Positions 17,063 through 25,211 of a stretch of 39,999 nucleotides of DNA are shown piece by piece; within the stretch, counting starts at the first letter, position 1, and every line of letters begins with the position of its first letter. Source of the stretch: a virus; the IMG/VR virus record IMGVR_UViG_3300047462_000774, positions 1 through 39,999 of that record; one strand, 5' to 3'. Under the pieces are notes generated by a model. The model was not told where the DNA came from. It saw nothing but the letters and a program-made list of their open reading frames with translations, and ran no database searches. The position numbers and the translations under genes are program-made.

Positions 17063-17189
17063 GAAATTGGGGGTGTTGAGGTTTGTTGGGAGGGGGTTTG
17101 CAAGCGGATTGCAATGCCAAGGCAGCGCGCGGGACGGGCGGCGGCTAGTCCGATACCCGCCAAATCGTCCTGAGGCGTTTTAGAGGCCT
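17063..17189. other. Intergenic gap between portal and protease
   Basis: 127 bases without a gene, where neighbours mostly overlap. The Mu F gene would normally follow the portal here. The gap holds a weak GGCGG/CCGCC pairing and a pyrimidine-rich stretch before the protease start. No promoter was recognised. Confidence 0.4.
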
Positions 17190-18746
17190 TCACGCTTTGG
17201 CCTCCTTTTGAGCCAAACGACCGTTCCAATACTCAGCCACGAGCCCTTTGGTGATGACCTTGGCGGTCTCCCCATCGACCTTCATGGCGGTCAGGAGCTG
17301 AGGCATCCGATCGGCCATTTCCTGGCAACGATTCCGCAGCTCGTCATCCCCGAGGGCCACGGCGTCCTTCAGTTCCAGCAGCAAGGGACGGAGCGCCCGG
17401 GCCTGCGCGACCGTGAGCTGGCTCAGCGCCGCCTTGAAGACCTTGTCCTGCTCCGGATCGCCCGAGCGGTTTTGCAGCGGGTTGCTGGATTGGCGCTTCG
17501 GGTCGTCCGCAAATGCCTGGTCTGCCGTCTGGCTCACCGGCATTTGGTCCGTGACCTCATAGCCGGTGAGGTCCTCAATCTGCTGGTTATCGACGGACTT
17601 GCCGGCGGCAGCCAGTTGCGCGATGTCGCGGACCACTTGGGCCTTGTCGCTCTGTTCCGTGCCCTGCAGGACGAACCGCGCCAGGATCGGCTTGTTGGGG
17701 AACTTCGCGGCCAGACGCGGACGATCGAATTGCAGGTTGAAAACCCGCGTGATGCTGACCGCGTTGGCTTCCGCGATCTCATCGAACGTATCCTTGTGGG
17801 CCTTCCCCGCGAGCGTGCCGGAGCCGCTCTCCGTCATCATCGTCAGCTTGCCGCCGGTCGCCGCGAGAACGATCTGCTCGTTCTGGTACTTCAGGTAGTC
17901 GAGGAACGGATGACCGCCGGCATGCGACTCCACCGTCTTCACGTCCGATCCGTGCGGCAGCGTGCCGCGGGCATCGTTGACGATCTGCTCCGCGGTCTCC
18001 TGGTATTCCTTCGCCTGCTCGGCGGGAATGCCCTCGGGCTGGATCAGGAAGATGGGCGGGATCCCGAAGGTGGCGATGAAGCCGTCGAAATCTTTTTGCG
18101 CCTGGATGCACCGCCACACGCAGAAGATCGCCAGCTCATCGATCGGCTGACGCACCTCGCGGATGATGAAGTTCGAGGCGTCGATCGGCACGAGCTGGCC
18201 GGGCAGTCCCGCGCCAGGCGTGGCGTAGACCGGCATCGCCTTCTGGTTGTAGTACCACGAGCCGTACTTCTGCGCGCGCGCCATGTTCCATTGCGGGACC
18301 GGCTGGAAATGCACGACCTGGTCATCGGCCCAGTGTTGCTCGAGGTGGGAGAAGCCGCGGAAGTCTGCCAGGGCCAGCCATTCGATGGCCTCTTCCATGT
18401 TATCGACGGCGTTGTAGTCATCGAGGAGCAACTGCTGTTGGTCCTCGGCGTCTTGCTTGCTGCAGCCCTCGGGCAGTTCCTCCTCGGGAGTGACCAGCAC
18501 GTCCCAGTCGAGCTTCTCCATCGCCGACAGTCGGCGGTGCACGCAGGCCGCCAGCGTTGGATGCCGGCGCTCGGTGAACTCGTAGAGCCACGTGATGTCG
18601 GCGTGCGCGCCGAGCTGCTGCAGGTAGAGCCACGCCGTGATCTGGCGCAGCGTCAGCCATTCCAGCGGGTTGAACATCTCGCGCCACTTGTCGGCGAGCG
18701 AGAACGTCTCCGGAGTGTAGAGCGCTTTGGCGGTTACCTTGCTCAT
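17190..18746 (-). CDS. Portal protein, Mu gp29 type (DUF935)
   Basis: 518 aa, ATG in a 4-base overlap with terminase. The order of features fits DUF935 portals: an early helical region (YEFTERRHPTLAACVHRRLS near 55-74), the central part (AIEWLALADFRGFSHLEQHW; later FIIREVRQPIDELAIFCVW, about 188-206), and a C-terminal helical domain ending in a Lys/Glu-rich tail. Portals form the 12-fold ring through which terminase drives DNA. Length is normal for the family. Gene order TerS-TerL-portal supports it. Confidence 0.85.
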   Translation of the reverse strand: MSKVTAKALYTPETFSLADKWREMFNPLEWLTLRQITAWLYLQQLGAHADITWLYEFTERRHPTLAACVHRRLSAMEKLDWDVLVTPEEELPEGCSKQDAEDQQQLLLDDYNAVDNMEEAIEWLALADFRGFSHLEQHWADDQVVHFQPVPQWNMARAQKYGSWYYNQKAMPVYATPGAGLPGQLVPIDASNFIIREVRQPIDELAIFCVWRCIQAQKDFDGFIATFGIPPIFLIQPEGIPAEQAKEYQETAEQIVNDARGTLPHGSDVKTVESHAGGHPFLDYLKYQNEQIVLAATGGKLTMMTESGSGTLAGKAHKDTFDEIAEANAVSITRVFNLQFDRPRLAAKFPNKPILARFVLQGTEQSDKAQVVRDIAQLAAAGKSVDNQQIEDLTGYEVTDQMPVSQTADQAFADDPKRQSSNPLQNRSGDPEQDKVFKAALSQLTVAQARALRPLLLELKDAVALGDDELRNRCQEMADRMPQLLTAMKVDGETAKVITKGLVAEYWNGRLAQKEAKA

Positions 18747-20755
18747 GCGATCACCCTCCGGTCACGGCGCTCGGCCATGCCCCGCGCGAAGCGGTTGGAC
18801 CGGTGCATCGGCATGAACTTGCCCGGAGGCGTTCCAACGCCATTGAGATTCTCGCCCTCGGCCAGGGCGCTGTAGGCGTCGGCCAAGAGGAAGTGATTGG
18901 CGCAGCCATCCACGTAGTCGCCGATCTCCGTCTTGCCTTCCTTGCGCTCGCGTTCACTGCCGGTGATGAAGTGCGCGCACACCTCGTCGATGATCGGGGC
19001 CGTGCTCCGCCGCGGGAGAAGCGTCATCGGCTCCTGGCGCGCGATGCCGTCGAAATGTTCGACGACGCCTTCGTCCGGTGTGAGCAGCTCGCGCACAACG
19101 CGGTCGATCGAGTCCTGGCGGTTGCACTTGATCAGCGGCACGAACTTCTTCAGGCCGCCCTCGTCGAATTCGTCGAAGGCGTGCTCGATGCCGGCGCCCT
19201 CCTGCTTCTTGTCGAAGCGCACTACCGCGCAGCGCAAATTCTCCCAGCGCTGCTTGCGGCCGTTCCAAATGAGACCGCCAGGCAGACGGAGATACGCCTC
19301 CGGTCCCTCGGGGATCGCCGGCCACGCGCGCAGATCCGCGAGGCCGTTGAGCGCGAGGGCTAGCGAGCGCGCCTTCGATGCCTCGGGGCGCTGGTCGATG
19401 AACAGGCAGGAGAGGCCGATCGCATGGAAGAGCGAAACGCCGCGGGTTACGATGTCGGCCGAGGGCATCGTTGCGGCGTAGATGATCCGCTTGCGCTTGG
19501 CGCTCTCGCGCTCCTTCGCGATGAAGTACGACTTGTCGCCGACGTCGATGCCGCCGTAAACGGGACGCCCCTCGACCGGACGATTGCGCATGTCGAATGG
19601 CTCGAGGTCGCGCGCGCGGTCCATCACGAACGGCGTGATCGCCTGCGTGCTCGACTGCGGCAGCGCCAGCACGTCGCAACGAAAAACGATCATGTCCTGC
19701 GGGTCATTCACCGCGAGCTGGAATTGCGCGACGATTTTCGAGAGCGAGATGGCGTCGATGGAAAGCTGCGAGATCCGGTAGGACCAGTTGCGCATGGCAA
19801 TCTGCTCAGGCTTGCGATGCACCCAGATGGGCGCGCGACGGTTGAGCGGCTCACCCGTCTCCGGGTGCGCGAGGTAGTACACGCGGTCAGGATTGTGCGT
19901 CGCCACTGTGGCGTTGGGATCCGCGTCATGGCGGAAGTCGGCTGCCCAGGTGAGCTTCGGATCGTGCTTGCTCGGCGTCGCGCCGATCTGGCAACGCACC
20001 ACACCAGGGAACGCTTCCTCGGGGTTGATGCCGGCGAGTTCGACAACGCCCTGGCTGCCATCCTTCCAGGCCTTGTTCATCCCGCGTCCATTCACGCGCT
20101 GCGTGCCGAAGCGCAGCTCGAGGCTCAATTTCGACGCGCCCATGCGGCCCGCGGCGAACTTGCCGTACTGCTCGGGAATGTCGTCGCACTCATCCTTGAA
20201 AATGACGTCCGCGGAAAAGGTCGTGGGAGTCTTCTGCAAGCCCATTGCCATGCCCTGTGCACGTGCTTTTCCATCGGTCACAGTGAAGGCACCCTTGCGA
20301 TCAACAGCCTTGCCCGACTCGTTGATGATCCGGCCGATCTGCATCATGCGCGCGAGGTAGGGAATCTGGTCCACCACGTCGGGGCGGTACTTCGCATCGA
20401 TCACGCCCGCGGCGAGATCCTTGTCCGGGAGAAAGATGATGGCGTTGTAAAAAAGCTGCGCTGTGACATAGGCCATCAGGTTCAGCTCGAATATGGTCTT
20501 GCCGAACTGAGCGCCGCCGGCGATGGCCAGGATGGCGTTCGCCAGTTTGCGATCGAGAATCTCGTCCACCGTGGTGACCGGCTCGCGCAACGCCTCGCGG
20601 CCCTGGAAGGAATACCGCTCGTGCACACCGCCCGGGCCCGGCACCTTCGCGTCGTTGAGCAGGAACTCGACGAAGCTCTTGCGCTTCGGGCGATCGGCGA
20701 CGGCGCCGCCCTGCAGCTTGTCGTCGAGGAGCTGGATGGCCGTCTTCTTCTTCAT
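18743..20755 (-). CDS. Terminase large subunit (Mu gp28-like)
   Basis: 670 aa from the ATG that overlaps the small subunit by 4 bases. ATPase: Walker A GGAQFGKT at 80-87, Walker B VIFKDE with D188/E189. Nuclease (RNase H fold): GGIDVG (D404), LFIDQRPE (D454), and IGDYVDG (D613/D616) in the usual order. It packages DNA into heads and cuts it. It is longer than Mu gp28 (about 550 aa) because of a larger middle region. Transposable phages package by headful from a site near one genome end; the site is not visible here. Confidence 0.9.
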   Translation of the reverse strand: MKKKTAIQLLDDKLQGGAVADRPKRKSFVEFLLNDAKVPGPGGVHERYSFQGREALREPVTTVDEILDRKLANAILAIAGGAQFGKTIFELNLMAYVTAQLFYNAIIFLPDKDLAAGVIDAKYRPDVVDQIPYLARMMQIGRIINESGKAVDRKGAFTVTDGKARAQGMAMGLQKTPTTFSADVIFKDECDDIPEQYGKFAAGRMGASKLSLELRFGTQRVNGRGMNKAWKDGSQGVVELAGINPEEAFPGVVRCQIGATPSKHDPKLTWAADFRHDADPNATVATHNPDRVYYLAHPETGEPLNRRAPIWVHRKPEQIAMRNWSYRISQLSIDAISLSKIVAQFQLAVNDPQDMIVFRCDVLALPQSSTQAITPFVMDRARDLEPFDMRNRPVEGRPVYGGIDVGDKSYFIAKERESAKRKRIIYAATMPSADIVTRGVSLFHAIGLSCLFIDQRPEASKARSLALALNGLADLRAWPAIPEGPEAYLRLPGGLIWNGRKQRWENLRCAVVRFDKKQEGAGIEHAFDEFDEGGLKKFVPLIKCNRQDSIDRVVRELLTPDEGVVEHFDGIARQEPMTLLPRRSTAPIIDEVCAHFITGSERERKEGKTEIGDYVDGCANHFLLADAYSALAEGENLNGVGTPPGKFMPMHRSNRFARGMAERRDRRVIA

Positions 20756-21255
20756 GCCGGCTGCACCGCCTCCTTCAGCTTGGCAAAGGCTTCCTGCGCG
20801 ACAGGATTGTTCTCGATCGCTGACTTCAGCGCGTCCATCGCCGTGTCGAGCTTGGTACGCAGCGATTCCTTGAACTTCTCCTGCTCGTGCGCGAGCGCCT
20901 TCCGTTGCAGCTCCACGCGCGCAAAGGTTGCGAGTTGTCCCGGCGTGAGGTCCGGACGCGCGACCGTCTCGAACGTGCGTTGCTTGATCAGCCGCTGCAG
21001 CTTCTCGTCCAGACCCGACACGTTCGGAGTATTCTCCGCCGTGCGCACTGCCAAGTCCTGCTGCCAGTCCAAGAAGTGCAACCGATACGCTTCGTAGACC
21101 GCGGTGCGTGAAGATTTGATGCCCAGCTTTTCCAGGAAGGCCAATCCCGCCGTCGCGCGATCGAGGTCCCTTTCCTCCGTCAGTGCCAGGAAGAAGTCGT
21201 CGAGATGACCCTCCTTCTGCAGCGTGCGCAAAAACGATTCTTTGCGGAACGTCAT
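20752..21255 (-). CDS. Terminase small subunit-like (DUF3486 / gp27 type)
   Basis: 167 aa, starting right after the previous stop. It is all helical: an N-terminal DNA-binding-like part (LAFLEKLGIKSSRTAVYEAYR about 38-58) followed by coiled coil (LQRKALAHEQEKFKESLRTKLD, about 116-137). This fits Mu-type small terminase proteins, which recognise the packaging site and hand DNA to the large subunit next door. Confidence 0.7.
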   Translation of the reverse strand: MTFRKESFLRTLQKEGHLDDFFLALTEERDLDRATAGLAFLEKLGIKSSRTAVYEAYRLHFLDWQQDLAVRTAENTPNVSGLDEKLQRLIKQRTFETVARPDLTPGQLATFARVELQRKALAHEQEKFKESLRTKLDTAMDALKSAIENNPVAQEAFAKLKEAVQPA

Positions 21256-21513
21256 TCATGCTCTCCTCAGTTCCGCCATGCCCGCCTCGGTGATGAGCCA
21301 GCGCGGCTTCTCGTCGCCGAGCGCGCCTTCCATCTCCGTGATTAACCCTTTGCCCTTGAGGTAGACCAAGTGTTCGTCGAACTCGGCCTGACCGCACGGA
21401 GGACGCACGTGGACGTTGAGCGACGCGAGCAGGCTGTCCTCGGGAAGTGCGTAGGGTGCGACGTTCTCCAGTTTGCCGAGGAGGTGAAGGCGGCATTCAA
21501 TGGTGCGGCTCAT
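21256..21513 (-). CDS. Small winged-helix protein before terminase
   Basis: 85 aa, ATG in a 4-base overlap. The second half (EFDEHLVYLKGKGLITEMEG, then RWLITEAGMAEL) reads as a winged helix: two helices, then a wing and a terminal helix. Similar small proteins are common just before terminase in Mu-like phages. It may bind packaging-site DNA. I cannot give a named family with certainty. Confidence 0.65.
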   Translation of the reverse strand: MSRTIECRLHLLGKLENVAPYALPEDSLLASLNVHVRPPCGQAEFDEHLVYLKGKGLITEMEGALGDEKPRWLITEAGMAELRRA

Positions 21514-21893
21514 GTGTCCAGGAGTCCTTTCGTGTCGCGCAAGAGGCGGATGACTTTCGCCGGGACCTCTTCGATGTCGTTGTGCAGCCGGCGCCGGCCG
21601 TCGAGCGCCTCGATGCGTAGCTTGTCCATCTCGGTTTTGTTTTCCTTCCGTGACTCCTCGATCTTCGCCTCCACGGCGGCGAAGCGCGCCTCGGTCGCAA
21701 CCTTGTCGGCATACGACGCCTGCGGTGTGATGACGAGAGGTTGAGGCACTCCCTTGTCGTGCCGCGGGAAGAGATACGCCTTGGCCACCGCGATCGCCGC
21801 GATGAAGGCAGCCAGCCAGAAGGCGCACTCCAACCAAGACGCGATCGCGGACGGCGGTGTGTACTCTGTGGTCTGCGCGAAGATCGAAATCAA
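21510..21893 (-). CDS. Membrane-anchored coiled-coil protein (DUF2730-like)
   Basis: 127 aa from a TTG codon that overlaps the previous stop (TTGA), with GGAGG 6 bases upstream; no ATG fits. One membrane segment (SWLECAFWLAAFIAAIAVAKAYLF, about 19-42) is followed by a coiled coil (FAAVEAKIEESRKENKTEMDKL, about 70-91). The shape and place match DUF2730 (Mu gp25 area) proteins of unknown role; it could also act as an inner-membrane spanin-like protein. Confidence 0.6.
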   Translation of the reverse strand: MISIFAQTTEYTPPSAIASWLECAFWLAAFIAAIAVAKAYLFPRHDKGVPQPLVITPQASYADKVATEARFAAVEAKIEESRKENKTEMDKLRIEALDGRRRLHNDIEEVPAKVIRLLRDTKGLLDT

Positions 21894-22351
21894 GAGAGTC
21901 CTCCGGGGATGATGGCCTCGACTGTGACGAGGTCGTCGGTGTCGCAGCCGAGCGCGGCTACTGCGCCAGGCGAAAGATCGATGAGCCGACCGGTGTTGCG
22001 GTTCGGGCCCCAATCGACGGCCTGGACAAAGACGTTGATCTGGCCGAACCAGACGCGGAACAAACAGCGACGGATGATCGACGCTGGCACGTTGGGCAGG
22101 ATCTCGCCCAGGCCGTTGCCATCGCCGTCGCCGTAACCCCAGCGCATCGCGCAGTAGAATGCCTTCGGATTGAGCGTGCGCGCTGCGCCGACGTGTGGAC
22201 GTGGCGCGAGGAAGCACCGCGCGAACCACCAGTCGGTCAGGTCCTGGATGCTGACCAGGGCGAGCCCTTCGAGCTGGCCTACGCCTTCATCGTCTGGGCC
22301 ACCGAAAAACGAGCACTTGCCCGTGCCGAGGGAAACGATCTGCGTGCTCAT
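21890..22351 (-). CDS. RlpA-like / 3D-type double-psi beta-barrel protein
   Basis: 153 aa, ATG in a 4-base overlap. The C-terminal half (FVQAVDWGPNRNTGRLIDLS, then PGAVAALGC) closely follows the 'V.D.GP...GR.IDLS..AA.ALG' signature of RlpA-type double-psi barrels; the N-terminal CSFFGGPDDEGVGQLEGLAL also fits phage members. RlpA proteins cut or bind peptidoglycan glycan. Aspartate in the DWGP motif is kept. No signal peptide is seen, so release would need the holin. It is the best candidate endolysin in the window, but it could be a structural barrel instead. Confidence 0.6.
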   Translation of the reverse strand: MSTQIVSLGTGKCSFFGGPDDEGVGQLEGLALVSIQDLTDWWFARCFLAPRPHVGAARTLNPKAFYCAMRWGYGDGDGNGLGEILPNVPASIIRRCLFRVWFGQINVFVQAVDWGPNRNTGRLIDLSPGAVAALGCDTDDLVTVEAIIPGGLS

Positions 22352-22548
22352 GAGCGCCTCGCTTTCTTGATCGCCTTGAAGAAGGTCCGCACCGGCTGGT
22401 AGTGCTTGCGGAGCACAGGTTCGACCAGGTCGAACACTTGGCGCACGCCGTCGCGATCGCGGTTCTCCTCGTCCTGGACAGAGAACGAGTAAAGACCCTC
22501 TTTGGTCTTCGCGATCGTGATGACGATGGGATTGCCGACGGTGCTCAT
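22348..22548 (-). CDS. Small basic protein, unknown
   Basis: 66 aa, ATG in a 4-base overlap with the glycosyltransferase gene. It has a strand-rich start (NPIVITIAKTKEGLYSFSV) and a basic helical end (KHYQPVRTFFKAIKKARR). No family recognised. It may work with the glycosyltransferase or the RlpA-like protein because both reading frames are coupled. Confidence 0.6.
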   Translation of the reverse strand: MSTVGNPIVITIAKTKEGLYSFSVQDEENRDRDGVRQVFDLVEPVLRKHYQPVRTFFKAIKKARRS

Positions 22549-23555
22549 TGGTCAATCGAGTCCTCGTTGCGCGAGATCATCGTGCGCTTCAGTTCGGCCT
22601 CCATGCCGGGCTTCGTTCCGGTAAACCGGTACAAGCCCTGCGCGTCGAAGGTGAGATCGCGGGCCGGGTCGAACTGCCACTTCTGGAGAATATCCATGCG
22701 AGGCTTGTAGCCGCGCTTGTCACTCTTCCCGTGCCAGTGGTGGACGATGTTGCCCGGGACGTAACCGATGTTTCCGCCAAACTGGGCGGCCTGGTGTCCC
22801 CAGCCTTCAAGCCTCGAGCGGAAGCCAGCGGAGAATCCGTCCAGATTCCTTCTGGAATCCACGCCGACGCCGCGATCCCACGCGCCCTTCAGCGCATTGG
22901 CCATGTGCGAATCGCCGCTGCCGGCGATGCAGAAGTCGATGAGGTTTCCGAGGTGATCGAGCGCGCTGCGCGTCGCCGCCCACGCCAGGCCGGGATGACC
23001 GCCGGTGTCGTATTCGACTGCGAGCGTGGATGCGCCCTGCAGGTAACCCTTTTCCGAAAATTCGCGGAAGCACGAGTTGCAGGTCCAGATGACGTGGCCG
23101 TTGGGATCGAGGAACGACGTGGTTCCGAAGAGCTGGATCACCGGATGATGCTGCAGCATGTGCAGCGTCTCCTGGGCCCAGTCGGGCCGCGTGAAGGTGA
23201 CGTCCGCGTCGATCCACGCGATGTATTTCGCGAAAGGGTACATCTGCAGCAGCCGCTGGATCCCCAGGTTGATGCTGCGTTCCTTGTGCCACATCTCCGT
23301 CTGCGTGCGCAGTTGCAGGTTCCAGGGATTGGTGGCGTCGGTCACCTCGAACGCGCGATCGCCGAACGCGATCTCGACCGTGAGGAGCTGCACGCCGGAG
23401 TCGGCCATGTGCTTCGCGAAATTGCGGTAGAGCCGATAGCGCGACATGTACCGCCGGGGGTTGAAGACCGGCGTGATGACGAAGAGCTGGTCCGGATGCG
23501 GTTGCAGCGGCGAAATGGAGTAAGGCGCGTGGGCGGGAGAGAGGGAGGTGTTCAA
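22545..23555 (-). CDS. Glycosyltransferase, GT-A fold
   Basis: 336 aa, ATG in a 4-base overlap. N-terminal nucleotide-sugar strand LFVITPVFNP (24-33), KERSINLGIQRL (91-102), the metal-binding DxD as WIDADVTF (D116/D118), GSGDSHM (212-218), and a late HHWHGK (272-277), a metal-binding-type His cluster common in GT-A enzymes. It probably adds a sugar from a nucleotide-sugar to a phage DNA base, virion protein or host surface sugar; the target cannot be read. It lies in the late operon between lysis-like and packaging genes, where it may act as an accessory gene that changes the host surface. Confidence 0.7.
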   Translation of the reverse strand: MNTSLSPAHAPYSISPLQPHPDQLFVITPVFNPRRYMSRYRLYRNFAKHMADSGVQLLTVEIAFGDRAFEVTDATNPWNLQLRTQTEMWHKERSINLGIQRLLQMYPFAKYIAWIDADVTFTRPDWAQETLHMLQHHPVIQLFGTTSFLDPNGHVIWTCNSCFREFSEKGYLQGASTLAVEYDTGGHPGLAWAATRSALDHLGNLIDFCIAGSGDSHMANALKGAWDRGVGVDSRRNLDGFSAGFRSRLEGWGHQAAQFGGNIGYVPGNIVHHWHGKSDKRGYKPRMDILQKWQFDPARDLTFDAQGLYRFTGTKPGMEAELKRTMISRNEDSIDQ

Positions 23556-23716
23556 GGCTTCGGTTTTTCCGGGAGGGTTACGTCGTATCGCCAGTCCTCG
23601 TTGGTCCAGCGAATGAGGACCTCGCCACCGCGTTCCCGGAGAAACTCCACAGCGGCGCGATCCTTCTTGGGGATTTGTTCGATGAACGGCCTCGCGCTTG
23701 AGGCGATCTCGTTCAT
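23552..23716 (-). CDS. Small soluble protein, unknown
   Basis: 54 aa, ATG in a 4-base overlap with the lipoprotein gene. Acidic/basic mix with a conserved-looking end, EVLIRWTNEDWRYDV. No signal or membrane segment. Function not recognised. It is coupled to both neighbours by overlaps. Confidence 0.6.
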   Translation of the reverse strand: MNEIASSARPFIEQIPKKDRAAVEFLRERGGEVLIRWTNEDWRYDVTLPEKPKP

Positions 23717-24144
23717 TGCCCTGCCACCTTTCCGTGCATGGCCGAGTGATCCCAGGTGTTCATCACGTACATGTGGATCCGGGCGAAATGATTCGCGTAC
23801 CAGTTGCCGCCAGGCGCGCCGGCGGTGAGTCCCTGGTCCGCGACCAGTGCGGGACGGAACTGAGCGCCGTAGAGAACGACGAGCGCGTTGTAGCGATCGC
23901 GCCAGTGCGGCGTGACGACCATCGAGCTGTTGGCGTCGGAGACGAGTCCGCTGTTCTGCTCGGAGCCGTCCCAGCTCGCCGCCGCTGGCTGATGCTCGAC
24001 CTGTGAGATCGTCCCGCACGCGGTCAGGAAAAACGTGGTGGCTGCCAGGATGAGGATTGCGATTGAGGCTCCGCGGACGGCCACCGCGCCCGTGTTGTAT
24101 CGCGTATTCGGCTGATGTCTGCGCCGTGCAGAATTCCGTGTCAT
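23713..24144 (-). CDS. Lipoprotein (possible outer-membrane spanin)
   Basis: 143 aa, ATG in a 4-base overlap. A basic N-terminus, a hydrophobic run (about 26-41) and the lipobox FLTAC (Cys 43) predict a lipoprotein. The remaining ~100 residues are soluble (YNALVVLYGAQFRPALVADQ, then WDHSAMHGK) and not proline-rich, so a classic Rz1 is not certain. Next to small membrane genes it may form the spanin step of lysis or a surface-exclusion lipoprotein. Confidence 0.65.
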   Translation of the reverse strand: MTRNSARRRHQPNTRYNTGAVAVRGASIAILILAATTFFLTACGTISQVEHQPAAASWDGSEQNSGLVSDANSSMVVTPHWRDRYNALVVLYGAQFRPALVADQGLTAGAPGGNWYANHFARIHMYVMNTWDHSAMHGKVAGQ

Positions 24145-24374
24145 TCCGCGTCGCCCTTTCGCTCCGCGGAGAGATCGCCTTTGTCGCTCGCATCGACCGC
24201 CGCCTCGGCCTGGGCCTCAATGTTGAGGTCAGTCTGGGCCTGCTTGTTCGCCACCATCTGCGGCGTGTTCATCGCATCGCGGCGCGCAGCCAGGAAGTGG
24301 TAGATGCCGGTGCCGAGCGCGACGAGCGCGCTGACGACCGCCGCGATGAGCGGGATGAGAGCGGTGAGCGTCAC
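24141..24374 (-). CDS. Small membrane protein (holin/i-spanin-like)
   Basis: 77 aa. I start it at GTG just after the upstream stop (4-base spacing, no clear ribosome site, so coupled translation is likely). One membrane segment (LTALIPLIAAVVSALVALGT, about 3-22) is followed by a soluble helical, Gln/Asn/Ala-rich end. Beside a lipoprotein gene this is consistent with an inner spanin or holin. The reading frame continues upstream without a start signal. Confidence 0.5.
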   Translation of the reverse strand: MTLTALIPLIAAVVSALVALGTGIYHFLAARRDAMNTPQMVANKQAQTDLNIEAQAEAAVDASDKGDLSAERKGDAE

Positions 24375-24378
24375 AACG

Positions 24379-25131
24379 TCAGAGGAGGATTGTGCCGGTA
24401 GGAGTCGTCGTGCCGGTCGAGCTGCTGGTCGCCGGCGTCGAGACGTAGCTCGCCGTCGCGTCCTCGATCCCTCCGGCGATCGCATTCAGCAGATCGGTCG
24501 CGGTCTTCGTATCGCCGACGACAAGCTTGGGATAGTACGCCGCATAGAGCGCGCTGATCGCTGTGGAGAACTGCGCGTAGTTCGCATCGGCCTGGGATCC
24601 ACCGAACGAAAGAATGGAGGCGGAGAATTGTGCCGGCGTGGGGAACGTCCCGCCGGAAAGCGAGTAGACCGCGCTCGCCGCTGAGTACATCTCATTTGCA
24701 AGGCGCGTGCGCGTGCCCTGCTGCTGGACTGCAAAGTCCAGGACCGCGCCGGTGGCCACGGCCGCGCCGGTTCGCACCAGGGGAAGCGCCGCCTCGATGT
24801 CCGCGGAGGCCGAGCTGCTCGTCGTGACGGTGCCCGTCGAAGATGCGCCCGACGAGGTGCCGGGAGAAGCCGATCCCGCTGTTGCGCACCCCGTCAGGCT
24901 GGCAAGAGAAAGGCCGCCGATGATCAGCGCACCAATCACCAAAGGAGAGCGCCAGTCCTTCTTGCCATTGTCCAAAAAGTCACCGATGACATCGATCACC
25001 TGGTGCAGGGCCAGGGACAGCGCGATGATGAAAACAGAGAGGGTGGACGGAACGAGGGGGATGACGCCGAGGTTGGCGATGCCGCCCGTGATCGTCCCCA
25101 AGATGGCGAGGATCCGCAGGGTTTTGCTCAT
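24379..25131 (-). CDS. Holin-like membrane segment fused to lipoprotein-like domain
   Basis: 250 aa. I prefer the ATG preceded by GGGGG; a TTG nine codons earlier is possible. The N-terminal part has two hydrophobic stretches (about 8-42), a short acidic linker DNGKKDW, then SPLVIGALIIGGLSLASLTGC (62-82), whose last residues form a lipobox with Cys 82. After that comes ~165 residues rich in Ser/Thr/Ala with AAAVYS-type helices. If both parts are used, the protein would be a holin joined to a lipid-anchored periplasmic domain. If cleaved, it is an ordinary lipoprotein with a very long leader. Lysis role is an inference from location. Confidence 0.55.
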   Translation of the reverse strand: MSKTLRILAILGTITGGIANLGVIPLVPSTLSVFIIALSLALHQVIDVIGDFLDNGKKDWRSPLVIGALIIGGLSLASLTGCATAGSASPGTSSGASSTGTVTTSSSASADIEAALPLVRTGAAVATGAVLDFAVQQQGTRTRLANEMYSAASAVYSLSGGTFPTPAQFSASILSFGGSQADANYAQFSTAISALYAAYYPKLVVGDTKTATDLLNAIAGGIEDATASYVSTPATSSSTGTTTPTGTILL

Positions 25132-25172
25132 GCCCCCGATCAAATCACGGGAGAGCAAAACGGCGTTATCCG

Positions 25173-25199
25173 TCTATCGGTTCTATCGGTTCTATCGCA
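25173..25199. repeat. Tandem 9-bp intergenic repeat
   Basis: TCTATCGGT occurs twice in a row and a third partial copy follows (TCTATCGCA). It lies in an 80-base gap between two late genes in an operon with mostly overlapping genes. It could be an activator or operator site for a promoter of the late genes. Confidence 0.55.
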
Positions 25200-25211
25200 C
25201 TATTTTTGATC

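Noticed and set aside
17208-18875. 555-aa plus-strand open frame over the portal gene
   Set aside because: Same antisense effect. The portal on the minus strand has family features and gene-order support.
19424-21097. 557-aa plus-strand open frame over terminase
   Set aside because: It covers the terminase motifs on the opposite strand and has shadow-like composition.
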